Shown: in pieces, positions 7,207-13,609 of the stretch | How the letters are laid out: every line of letters begins with the position of its first letter | Position numbering within the stretch: position 1 is the first letter of the stretch | Source: SCGC-AAA252-I15 sp043822165 | GTDB taxonomy: Archaea > Altiarchaeota > Altiarchaeia > IMC4 > SCGC-AAA252-I15 | Length of the DNA stretch: 13,609 nucleotides | Assembly: GCA_043822165.1 (NCBI GenBank) | Contig: JBDRCA010000094.1 | Span: forward strand, 1 to 13,609 | Direction: 5' to 3' | Program-made: the position numbers and the translations under genes | Notes under the pieces: generated by a model | Seen by the model: the letters and a program-made list of their open reading frames with translations, nothing else | Database searches by the model: none | Told to the model about the DNA's origin: nothing

Positions 7207-7653
7207 ATGGCTAACGTGATGGACGTATACAAGAATCTGCCTCAGACCAACTGCAAGAAATGCGGGGAAGACTCGTGCATGAGCTTTGCCATGAAGCTTC
7301 TCAAGGGAAGTGGTGAGCTGTCAAAGTGCACTCCTCTTGCAGAGGATGGATTTAAGGAGAAGAGGGAGAGGCTTGAGGAGTTCCTGGCTAAAAGCGGGGA
7401 CGCCTTGGAGACCGGGCACGTCATGCGCTACGACCTTTGCAACGGGTGCGGCAACTGCGTGGTCGTCTGCCCCGTAACGTCTGCGAAAGACAGCGGAGGC
7501 GGCAAGGACCCTGCGTCCAAAGACGTCGTCTGGACGGTGGTGGATGGGAAAGTAAGGATAGTGGACATCAAAAAATGCAAGCGCCTCGGGGAAGACGCCA
7601 ACTGTAGTCTTTGCAAGGATGCTTGCCCGTTTGGAGTAATAGATTTCGTCTAA
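7207..7653 (+). CDS. hybrid iron-sulfur protein: CdhE-type 4Fe-4S domain plus two ferredoxin clusters
   Basis: 148 residues, ribosome-binding site GGAGGG at 7195-7200. Residues 1-45 copy the CdhE N-terminal domain: NLPQTNCKKCGEDSCMSFA against YLPQTNCKDCGETTCMSFA, with identical spacing Cys16-x2-Cys19-x4-Cys24-x16-Cys41 (PF04060-like FeS domain). Residues 70-148 are ferredoxin-like, with Cys78-x2-Cys81-x2-Cys84-x3-Cys88-Pro and Cys124-x8-Cys133-x2-Cys136-x3-Cys140-Pro (NCSLCKDACPFG). Twelve cysteines suggest three 4Fe-4S clusters. The gene sits exactly between cdhE and fwdA. I infer a soluble electron carrier or docking protein linking the ACDS complex to formylmethanofuran dehydrogenase, perhaps replacing FwdG. 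I know no gene name for this combination. The Fe-S content is firm; the role is inferred. Confidence 0.88.
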   Translation: MANVMDVYKNLPQTNCKKCGEDSCMSFAMKLLKGSGELSKCTPLAEDGFKEKRERLEEFLAKSGDALETGHVMRYDLCNGCGNCVVVCPVTSAKDSGGGKDPASKDVVWTVVDGKVRIVDIKKCKRLGEDANCSLCKDACPFGVIDFV

Positions 7654-7662
7654 AGGGAAAAC

Positions 7663-9252
7663 ATGACTGCAATAGAGATAAGAAACGCCAGAGTCTACGA
7701 CCCAGAAACCAAAGTGGACGGGGACGTCTCAGACGTTCTCATAGAAGATGGGAGAATTGTCTCCAAGATAAAGGCAAAAAAGAAGACTGTCATAGACGCG
7801 AAAGGCAAAGTAGTGATGGCAGGCGGAGTAGACGTGCACACCCACGTCGCGGGCTCGGCGATAAACTCGGCAAGGCTTCTACGCCCGGAAGACAAGACAG
7901 TCATCTGGGCGAAGACGAAATACACGCACTCAGGCACAGGATTCTCATGCCCTTCCACATACCTTACGGGATACCAGTACGCACTCTTAGGCTACAGCCA
8001 CGTCACAGAGCCCGCGGTATCACCGCTTAAAGCCAAACACACCCACGAAGAACTCGCAGACATACCGCTCATGGACAAGGCGGCACTGCTTCTTCTCGGC
8101 AACAACTACTTGGTCGCAAAATACATCAAGGAAAAAGACCAGGAAGGCCTCACAGACTACTGCGCGTGGATGCTGGACCGCACCAAAACATACGGGATAA
8201 AACTTGTCGCTCCCGGCGCATATCTCTCGTGGATTTGGGGCGAGAAAAAAACGCTCCCTGACTCGAAGATTCCGAAACTCGACGTTACGCCGTCTGACAT
8301 CATAACACACCTTGAGGAAGCAGCGGAAAAATTGAAACTACCCCACCCCATACACGTCCACTTAAACGGCATGGGATACTACGGAAACGTGAAGAGCAGC
8401 CTCGCGGAGATGAAGCTTGCCAAGAAACGCATGCACATCGCGCACCTGCAGTTTTCCTCGTACGGCGGGAACTCTTGGAGGGAGTTTGAATCAAAGGCAG
8501 CCGAAACCATAAAGGAGGTCAACAGAAACAAGAAGCTCACCTTCGACATCGGGCAGGTAACACACGACAAGACCACAACGCTTACGGCAGACGCGCCCTT
8601 CGAGCAATACCTTTCGTTTCTTCTGCGAGAGAAATGGAATGACGGCGACGTCGAGCTCGAGCACGGCGCGGGAGTCGTGCCCATCCACTACCACAAGGAC
8701 CATCCAGTGAACGCGGTGCAGTGGGCGACGGGACTTGAGCTCGCGCTTTTAGCAGAAGACCTTGAGAGGGTGGTTCTTTCCACAGACCACCCGAACGCGG
8801 CACCGTTTATGAGGTATCCGAGGATTATAAGCTGGCTCATGGACAAGAAAGCAAGGGACACATACGCCGACGGGACGCACAATGCGGTCGCAGACAAGAC
8901 AAGCCTGTACTCGATTGACAGGGAATACTCACTGTATGATGTTGCCATGATAACACGGCTTGCCCCAGCCAAGATTCTCGGACTCAAAGACAAGGGCCTC
9001 TCAAAGGGCTCTGCTGCAAACGTCGCAGTATATGATTTATCGGATGGAATCGAAGAAGGCTTCTCGCGCGCATGCCACACAATACTTGACGGAGAGTTCG
9101 CGGTCAAAGACGGGGAAGTCGTCTCAACAGCGCCCGGGCAGACCATACACTACGAAAAAACCAAGGACATGCCAAAGCTTGAGGGAGAGATGACAGACTT
9201 CTTCAAGCACTACTACTCGGTGTGCCTTTCAAATTACAGGGTGGTAACGTGA
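7663..9252 (+). CDS. fwdA: Formylmethanofuran dehydrogenase subunit A
   Basis: Amidohydrolase-fold subunit with a dinuclear metal site. It condenses formate, delivered by an internal tunnel from FwdBD, with methanofuran. 529 residues, somewhat shorter than the roughly 570 usual in methanogens. Metal-site residues are visible: His59 and His61 (GGVDVHTH), Lys180 (YGIKLVAPGAY, the likely carboxylated lysine), His231/His233 (IHVHLNGMG), His258/His261 (MHIAHLQFSSYGG) and Asp375 (STDHPN). The ATG at 7663 matches the family N-terminus (MTAIEIRNARVYDPET). The gene follows the hybrid Fe-S gene after 9 bases, and its stop overlaps the fwdC start. Confidence 0.95.
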   Translation: MTAIEIRNARVYDPETKVDGDVSDVLIEDGRIVSKIKAKKKTVIDAKGKVVMAGGVDVHTHVAGSAINSARLLRPEDKTVIWAKTKYTHSGTGFSCPSTYLTGYQYALLGYSHVTEPAVSPLKAKHTHEELADIPLMDKAALLLLGNNYLVAKYIKEKDQEGLTDYCAWMLDRTKTYGIKLVAPGAYLSWIWGEKKTLPDSKIPKLDVTPSDIITHLEEAAEKLKLPHPIHVHLNGMGYYGNVKSSLAEMKLAKKRMHIAHLQFSSYGGNSWREFESKAAETIKEVNRNKKLTFDIGQVTHDKTTTLTADAPFEQYLSFLLREKWNDGDVELEHGAGVVPIHYHKDHPVNAVQWATGLELALLAEDLERVVLSTDHPNAAPFMRYPRIISWLMDKKARDTYADGTHNAVADKTSLYSIDREYSLYDVAMITRLAPAKILGLKDKGLSKGSAANVAVYDLSDGIEEGFSRACHTILDGEFAVKDGEVVSTAPGQTIHYEKTKDMPKLEGEMTDFFKHYYSVCLSNYRVVT

Positions 9253-9998
9253 AGACCCTTACGCTTACCGCAAAGGATGTCCCGGAGGTCGGGGTCGAAG
9301 TCGACGGGCTAACGCCTGACGCAGTAGCGGGAAAGACGATAAAACAGGTAAGGGAATTGGTCGTTTACGCGGGCAGGAATAAGTTGAAGGCCGGCGACGT
9401 ATTCGAAGTCTCTGGGGAGAGCGCGAAAAAGACAGAGGAACAAGAAATCGTTTTTGCAAAATCGACGCTTAAGATAAAGCGGATTGGAGAGAACATGAGC
9501 GCGGGACAGATAAGCGTTGAGGGAGACGCGGGCTACCATCTCGGCGAATACATGAGCGGCGGCAGGATAATTGTCTCTGGTAATGCGGCGTCTTGGATAG
9601 GCACATGCATGAGCGGCGGGGAAATAGTCGTGTCCGGGAACGCCGGGTCCTATGTTGGGGCGAGCTCAAGAGGTTTGAGCCAGGGTGTTAGCGGCGGCAA
9701 AATCACGGTTAAGGGCAACGCAGGCACGCAGGTCGGCGTCGGCCTGGCTGGCGGCGAATTAGTAATTGGAGGAGTCGTAAATGATTTCCTGGGAAGCTAC
9801 ATGAGGGGCGGCAAGATTTCGGCAGGCGGGCTTGACGGGAGGGTCGGATACGCGATGAGCGGCGGAGAAATAACAGTCGATGATAAATCCGCGAAGCCGC
9901 CGCTTTACTTTACGAAAAAATCAGGGGGCGAGAAATACGCAACCTTTGAGGGAGATGCAAGCTTTTCCGGAAAGGGGGTTTTGAGGATTCGAAGATGA
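9249..9998 (+). CDS. fwdC: Formylmethanofuran dehydrogenase subunit C
   Basis: Right-handed beta-helix subunit related to the C-terminal domain of glutamate synthase; it scaffolds the Fwd complex. 249 residues. The helix repeats are obvious from about residue 80 on: GYHLGEYMSGGRIIVSGNA, SWIGTCMSGGEIVVSGNAG, then VSGGKITVKGNAG, LAGGELVIGG, MRGGKISAGG and MSGGEITV. I chose the GTG at 9249 because it overlaps the fwdA stop as GTGA and because MKTLTLTAKDVPEV matches the family N-terminus. An upstream in-frame GTG at 9222 would add nine residues copied from the fwdA end. The stop overlaps the fwdB start (ATGA). Confidence 0.93.
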   Translation: MKTLTLTAKDVPEVGVEVDGLTPDAVAGKTIKQVRELVVYAGRNKLKAGDVFEVSGESAKKTEEQEIVFAKSTLKIKRIGENMSAGQISVEGDAGYHLGEYMSGGRIIVSGNAASWIGTCMSGGEIVVSGNAGSYVGASSRGLSQGVSGGKITVKGNAGTQVGVGLAGGELVIGGVVNDFLGSYMRGGKISAGGLDGRVGYAMSGGEITVDDKSAKPPLYFTKKSGGEKYATFEGDASFSGKGVLRIRR

Positions 9999-11290
9999 TT
10001 CACCGAGAAATTACTTGTCCGGTATGCGGGTGCGGGTGCGACGACATAACAGTTGCAGTCGAGAAGGGGCAGATAACGGATGTTCGCGGAGCATGCCTTG
10101 TCGGACGCTCAAAGTTCATGGAGGTTTCCGGTGGGCAGAAACACAGGATCATGAAGCCGTTTGAGAGGGAAGGCGGCAAAATAAAAGAGATTTCATGGGA
10201 TAGGGCTATCGGGAAGGCGGCGGACATCCTGTCGTCTGCAGAGCGCCCCTTAATCTACGGTTTCAGCGAGAACAGCTGCGAGGCAATGAAGGTCGGCGTA
10301 GACATGGCCGAGAAAATCGGGGGCTTCATCGACAGCCAGTCAAGCCACTGCCACGGACCCTCAATACTCGGCGAACAGATGGTTGGTATTCCGTCGTGCA
10401 CGCTGGGGATGGTTGCAAACTACGCAGATCTCGTAGTATACTGGGGCGCCAATCCCGTCGACTCTCACCCCCGGCATCTTTCAAGATTCAGCGTTTACCC
10501 TAAAGGCTTATACAGGCCGGAGGGAAGACGCGACAGAAAGCTAATCGTCGTCGATACGAGGAAGACGTGCACCGCGAAAATCGCCAACCAGTTCATACAG
10601 GTAGCATCCAATGGAGACTTCGAACTCATAAGCGCATTGAGGATAATCGTAAACGGCGGCGACATAGAACAAGCCGAAGTTGCCGGAGTCCCTAAAAAAC
10701 AAATCATAAAGCTTGCCGAAGACCTTACAACATGCGAGTACGGAGTCGTCTTCGTAGGCCTGGGACTTACGCACTCGCAGGGCAAATGGAACAACATAGA
10801 CAACCTGTTCCACCTCGTGCGAGCAGTCAACAAGAAAACAAGGCTCTCAGTAATCCCCATGCGCGGCCACTACAACGTCGCAGGATTCAACGAAGTACTG
10901 ACGTGGCGCACAGGCTACCCGTTCTCAGTAGACTTCCAGCGCGGATACCCAAGATACAATCCCGGGGAAAACAGCATAATAGACATGCTCGCCCGCGGAG
11001 AAATAGACGCGATGCTCTCGATATCATCAGACCCTGGAGCGCACTTTCCCAGAAAATGCGTTGAACACATGGCGAAAATCCCGTTAATCACCATTGAAGT
11101 CGCGCACACCCCGACGACGCAGCTTGCAAGCCTTATCATCCCAGGCGTCGTCTCCGGGATGGAGTCAGAGGCAACCTACTATAGAATGGATAACGTGCCT
11201 TTAACGGCGAAAAAATTCCTGGATTCCCCGTTCAATGAGACAAAATCAGACGAACACACACTAAAACAAATCCTTGAGAAACTAAAATGA
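9995..11290 (+). CDS. fwdB: Formylmethanofuran dehydrogenase subunit B (Mo/W-pterin catalytic subunit)
   Basis: Catalytic subunit homologous to formate dehydrogenase; reduces CO2 to formate at a tungsto- or molybdopterin site. 431 residues. The N-terminal 4Fe-4S motif is Cys8-x2-Cys11-x3-Cys15 (TCPVCGCGCDDI) with Cys34 (RGACLVG) as fourth ligand; Cys13 is extra. Cys119 in SSHCHGPS is the expected metal ligand. It is a cysteine codon, so this is not a selenoprotein. VYWGANPVDSHPRHLSRFS, VVDTRKTCTAKIAN, SVIPMRGHYNVAGF and SSDPGAHFPRKC are typical pterin-domain segments. Whether the metal is W or Mo cannot be told here. The gene overlaps fwdC upstream and fwdD downstream by 4 bases each. Confidence 0.95.
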   Translation: MIHREITCPVCGCGCDDITVAVEKGQITDVRGACLVGRSKFMEVSGGQKHRIMKPFEREGGKIKEISWDRAIGKAADILSSAERPLIYGFSENSCEAMKVGVDMAEKIGGFIDSQSSHCHGPSILGEQMVGIPSCTLGMVANYADLVVYWGANPVDSHPRHLSRFSVYPKGLYRPEGRRDRKLIVVDTRKTCTAKIANQFIQVASNGDFELISALRIIVNGGDIEQAEVAGVPKKQIIKLAEDLTTCEYGVVFVGLGLTHSQGKWNNIDNLFHLVRAVNKKTRLSVIPMRGHYNVAGFNEVLTWRTGYPFSVDFQRGYPRYNPGENSIIDMLARGEIDAMLSISSDPGAHFPRKCVEHMAKIPLITIEVAHTPTTQLASLIIPGVVSGMESEATYYRMDNVPLTAKKFLDSPFNETKSDEHTLKQILEKLK

Positions 11291-11721
11291 TTCCAGACGA
11301 ACTCGCAGACCTGAGAAAGCTCATCGGCCTGAGTCTCAAGGTTACCTTGAATACCGGCTCATCCACCGGCCAAGGAAAAGTCATGCGCGGCGGAAAAAAG
11401 ATTGCTGAAGCAGACGAGTACGCCAGAAACGTCGCAGTATGCTACATGAATGCCGCGGACATGAAGTATCTTGGGCTCTCCCCGGGAGATTGCGTGGAAG
11501 TAAAGTCGAAGATAGGCTCGGTTACCTTGCGAGCTGAAGCCTCCGGCTGTCCCAGGGGCCTTGTGTTCGTGCCGAAGGGCCCGTGGATAAACTCCGTGAT
11601 AGACGCGGAAACATCCCAGTCAGGGTCCCCGCACTACAAGGGCATGGAAGCAACGGTTTCCGCGACAGACAACAAAGTTAAAACCGTGGAAGAGATAATA
11701 AGTTCATACGCAAAGAGGTGA
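11287..11721 (+). CDS. fwdD: Formylmethanofuran dehydrogenase subunit D
   Basis: Small molybdopterin-dinucleotide-binding beta-barrel subunit that completes the FwdB active site. 144 residues. DEYARNVAVCYMNAADMKYLGLSPGD is the usual segment preceding the barrel strand VEVKSKIGSVTLRA. SGCPRGLVFVPKGPWIN corresponds to the 'G..F.P.GPW.N' motif that contacts the pterin. In many archaea this domain is fused to or adjacent to fwdB; here it is separate and starts inside the fwdB stop (ATGA). FwdE, FwdF and FwdG do not follow. Confidence 0.93.
   Translation: MIPDELADLRKLIGLSLKVTLNTGSSTGQGKVMRGGKKIAEADEYARNVAVCYMNAADMKYLGLSPGDCVEVKSKIGSVTLRAEASGCPRGLVFVPKGPWINSVIDAETSQSGSPHYKGMEATVSATDNKVKTVEEIISSYAKR
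11715..11721 (+). promoter_or_regulatory. Shine-Dalgarno site deciding the start of the membrane protein gene
   Basis: GAGGTGA spans the end of fwdD and lies 5 bases before the ATG at 11727. An in-frame GTG at 11718 falls within this site, so the ATG is preferred. Confidence 0.65.
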
Positions 11722-11726
11722 ATGAG

Positions 11727-12392
11727 ATGAAAAACACATTATACATTGTTATAGGAATAATCCTTTTCGGTGCAATATGGGGTTTCGCGGAGGCTACCGC
11801 GGGGGCGGTACTGCACCTTGCCAACTCACCGCACAAAGGCCAGATAATGACGTCATTCGGAGTCATGGTCATGTCCCTGGCAGCCGCAGTCTACAAGCCG
11901 AAAAACACTCTCGCATTCATGGTGGGATTAGGCGTCGTAGCCTCGCTGGTAAAGGGAGTCGACGTATTGTTCCTTGGCCTTGACTCCCACGTTATGCGAG
12001 TCATGGTGGTAATACCCCTTGAGGCCGCCGCCTTCGGAGCCATAGCATCCATCTTTCACAAAAGCTTTTACTCAAACAATACTCTAAGACCAGTCATAGG
12101 GGCTGCATCAGCATACGCGAGCTTTTTCCTGCTTGCGCTAGTCTACGTTTACGGAGGTATTGGCTCGAAGTTCTGGGTTGGGATGAATTTTACGGGCATA
12201 GTGAACTTCGCACTAACTGACGGGACGATTGCTGCAGTGCTGGCGCTTGTAACAACCGATGCCGGATTCAGGGTCGGCGCGAGCGTTAAGGCTGGTGTCG
12301 AAGACTTCGTGAGTAGGAATCCCTTGGTCTATTATCTGGCCTCGCTTGCGGTCTCGGGGACGCTTTTGTTTGCCAGATTGCGGTTAGCATGA
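11727..12392 (+). CDS. integral membrane protein of unknown function, about six to seven transmembrane helices
   Basis: 221 residues, strongly hydrophobic. Likely membrane segments are at about 5-30 (with GAIWGFAEATAG), 39-56, 61-84, 89-110, 122-146, 150-176 and 200-218. Short hydrophilic loops (SPHKGQ, KPKN, HKSFYSNN, KAGVEDFVSRN) separate them. I do not recognise a named family. Size and hydropathy resemble substrate-binding (S) components of ECF vitamin or metal transporters, but no diagnostic motif is visible. The gene is translationally coupled to the THEP1-like NTPase gene (ATGA) and followed by fdhD, so a part in Mo/W or pterin-cofactor supply for Fwd is a reasonable guess only. Confidence 0.85.
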   Translation: MKNTLYIVIGIILFGAIWGFAEATAGAVLHLANSPHKGQIMTSFGVMVMSLAAAVYKPKNTLAFMVGLGVVASLVKGVDVLFLGLDSHVMRVMVVIPLEAAAFGAIASIFHKSFYSNNTLRPVIGAASAYASFFLLALVYVYGGIGSKFWVGMNFTGIVNFALTDGTIAAVLALVTTDAGFRVGASVKAGVEDFVSRNPLVYYLASLAVSGTLLFARLRLA

Positions 12393-12907
12393 TAATCCTC
12401 GTTTTGGGAGACGTAGGCTCTGGAAAGACCAGCATCTGCGAGAAAGTGCTGGCGAAACTTGAAGATAAAGGTTTTTCCTGCGGCGGGCTTCTTTGCCCTT
12501 CCGTCTTCGAGGGCGGGCGAAAGATAGCCTCCAAGGCGGTTGATGTGGCATCGGGGGGAAGTGTAGATTTCTGCTCCCACAAAAGCCAGGGAGTGGAGGG
12601 CTTCGAATTCTGCGACTGGACTTTCCTGGAGGAGGGAGTACGATTCGGGTTGAAAGCACTCGAAGACGGGATTTCCAGAGACGTCGTGTTCATAGACGAA
12701 GTAGGCCCCCTTGAATTATCCGGGGCTGGGCTTGCACCCGCTCTCCCCAGGGTGTTTGAGAGTGGGAAACACGTTATCGTAGTTATGAAGCGCCACGTCA
12801 AAGACAGGTTTTACGCCGCCTACCCGCGCGTTAAAGCCCGGGAATACGATGTCTTAGACGGGGATGTTGTGGAGCGAATCGTAGGGAGGATAGTTGATGG
12901 AGCGTGA
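12389..12907 (+). CDS. THEP1-like P-loop nucleoside triphosphatase
   Basis: 172 residues. Walker A is GDVGSGKTS (residues 7-15). Walker B, VVFIDEVGPLEL (99-110), carries the 'DE.GPLEL' signature of THEP1/NTPase_1 nucleotide phosphatases. The fold is also close to MobB, the molybdopterin-guanine-dinucleotide accessory GTPase. The substrate is unknown; purified THEP1 hydrolyses several NTPs. Position between a membrane protein and fdhD, behind the fwd genes, favours an accessory role in Mo/W-enzyme maturation, which I infer from context only. The start overlaps the previous stop (ATGA), and the gene overlaps fdhD by 11 bases. Confidence 0.88.
   Translation: MIILVLGDVGSGKTSICEKVLAKLEDKGFSCGGLLCPSVFEGGRKIASKAVDVASGGSVDFCSHKSQGVEGFEFCDWTFLEEGVRFGLKALEDGISRDVVFIDEVGPLELSGAGLAPALPRVFESGKHVIVVMKRHVKDRFYAAYPRVKAREYDVLDGDVVERIVGRIVDGA
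12885..12890 (+). promoter_or_regulatory. Shine-Dalgarno site of fdhD
   Basis: GGAGGA lies inside the end of the NTPase gene, 6 bases before the ATG at 12897, and fixes the fdhD start. Confidence 0.7.
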
Positions 12908-13609
12908 CGGATGGGAGATTACTGTTGGTGGAGTGGAGAAAAAGAAAGTTTTCCTAGCCGACGAGGAATACGTGACGTTGTTTGTCGGAAACCTCAAGTT
13001 CACGCGAATGTTCGCATCCCCAAAAAACCTTTCAGAGCTCGCGGTAGGCTTCCTCGTGACTGAAGGAGTAGCAGACTACGAGGACGTAAAAAGCGTGAAA
13101 TCTGAGGGTGCAAACGCCTTCGTTGAATTGAAGAGTAAAGGAAACCTCGACGTTGCATCTGAGCTTCGCTCGTCAGGGTGCGTGGGCATGACAACGGATG
13201 AGCCGGCGCCTCTTGAGACAAAGATTAGCTTCGACAGAAAAACAGTCGTAGACTCCCTGAGACACTTAAACGAGAACTCGCCTACTTGGCGCAAAACAGG
13301 CGGCACACACACGGCATGCATCATATCAGGCCGAGGAGAGCCAGTATGCTCTTTCGAGGATATCGGAAGACACAACGCGCTCGACAAATGCGTTGGCTGG
13401 GCGCTCTTAAATGACGTTTCATTAGACGATAAATTCCTCCTGTTCACAGGCAGAGTATCGGCTGGAATAGTCTACAAAGCCGTTCGCGCGAAAATCCCGC
13501 TGATAGTATCAAATACAGCGGCGCTCTCCAAAGCCGTCGAAGCAGCCGACAAACTGAATCTTAGCACAGCAGGATTCGCCCGCGGAGAAAAACTCACGGC
13601 ATACACGCA
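12897..13609 (+). CDS. fdhD: FdhD family sulfurtransferase, 3'-partial
   Basis: Transfers sulfur to the Mo/W-bis-pterin cofactor of formate-dehydrogenase-type enzymes before cofactor insertion. 237 residues are visible, and only a few C-terminal ones are missing, because EKLTAYT matches the usual '..VYTHP..' end. Landmarks are LAVGFLVTEG (about 48-57), the active-site loop SSGCVGM with Cys95, TGGTHTAC (134-141), EDIGRHNALDKCVG (154-167) and the nucleotide/cofactor-binding segment FTGRVSAGIV...SNTAALSKAVEAA. The loop has one cysteine where E. coli FdhD has CxxC. The reading frame continues to the window end. Here the natural client is FwdB, which is homologous to formate dehydrogenase; a separate formate dehydrogenase further downstream is also possible. 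Confidence 0.93.
   Translation, partial: MERDGWEITVGGVEKKKVFLADEEYVTLFVGNLKFTRMFASPKNLSELAVGFLVTEGVADYEDVKSVKSEGANAFVELKSKGNLDVASELRSSGCVGMTTDEPAPLETKISFDRKTVVDSLRHLNENSPTWRKTGGTHTACIISGRGEPVCSFEDIGRHNALDKCVGWALLNDVSLDDKFLLFTGRVSAGIVYKAVRAKIPLIVSNTAALSKAVEAADKLNLSTAGFARGEKLTAYT

Noticed and set aside
9222..9248. GTG at 9222 as the fwdC start
   Set aside because: No ribosome-binding site precedes it, and the GTG at 9249 gives the family N-terminus and the usual 4-base overlap.
9480..9890. Repetitive Gly-rich coding in fwdC as a DNA repeat array
   Set aside because: The repetition is at the protein level (beta-helix turns). The DNA units are not conserved enough or regularly spaced enough to be a CRISPR or satellite repeat.
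10346..10354. Possible selenocysteine at the FwdB metal ligand
   Set aside because: The SSHCHGPS ligand is an ordinary TGC cysteine codon, and no in-frame TGA occurs in any of the genes.
11718..11726. GTG at 11718 as the membrane protein start
   Set aside because: It lies inside the GAGGTGA site that positions the ATG at 11727.

Overview
The window is one uninterrupted, all-plus-strand archaeal operon for the carbon-fixing core of the tetrahydromethanopterin-type Wood-Ljungdahl pathway. The archaeal assignment rests on four points: the alpha subunit is the archaeal CdhA type, with two ferredoxin clusters in the middle of the chain; acetyl-CoA synthase is the short archaeal CdhC; formylmethanofuran dehydrogenase genes are present; and the ribosome-binding sites are GGAGG/GGTGA-like. 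By eye the base composition is near 50% GC. I cannot name the lineage. The Fwd plus Cdh content fits a methanogen relative or an uncultured acetogenic or autotrophic archaeon (for example Altiarchaeota, Hadarchaeota or Bathyarchaeia), and choosing among these would be a guess.

Layout. 1-2322 is cdhA (CO dehydrogenase alpha), cut at its 5' end by the window. 2319-3680 is cdhC (acetyl-CoA synthase beta). 3695-3901 is a 68-residue basic protein. 3902-4645 is cooC (nickel-insertion ATPase). 4642-5820 is cdhD and 5823-7193 is cdhE (corrinoid iron-sulfur protein subunits). 7207-7653 is a hybrid iron-sulfur protein. 7663-11721 is fwdA-fwdC-fwdB-fwdD (formylmethanofuran dehydrogenase). 11727-12392 is an integral membrane protein, 12389-12907 is a THEP1-like NTPase, and 12897-13609 is fdhD (sulfurtransferase for a Mo/W formate-dehydrogenase-type enzyme), cut near its 3' end. 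Start and stop codons overlap as ATGA or GTGA at six junctions, and the widest gap is about 14 bases. There is no room for an internal promoter or terminator, so the window reads as one co-transcribed unit whose promoter lies upstream.

How the genes work together. Fwd reduces CO2 to formylmethanofuran, the first step of the methyl branch. CdhA makes CO from CO2, CdhD/CdhE carry the methyl group, and CdhC joins methyl, CO and CoA into acetyl-CoA. CooC loads nickel. The hybrid Fe-S protein between the two sets carries the CdhE-type N-terminal cluster domain plus two ferredoxin clusters, and looks like an electron-carrying bridge. FdhD probably matures the Mo/W-pterin site of FwdB.

The most unusual features are these: a complete winged-helix DNA-binding-type domain inserted in CdhA between its two ferredoxin clusters; a second HTH-like extension on the C-terminus of CdhC; a stand-alone small protein that looks like the detached tail of CdhC; no cdhB (epsilon) gene in its usual place; and the hybrid Fe-S linker protein. 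No RNA genes, CRISPR arrays, insertion sequences or long non-coding stretches were seen.
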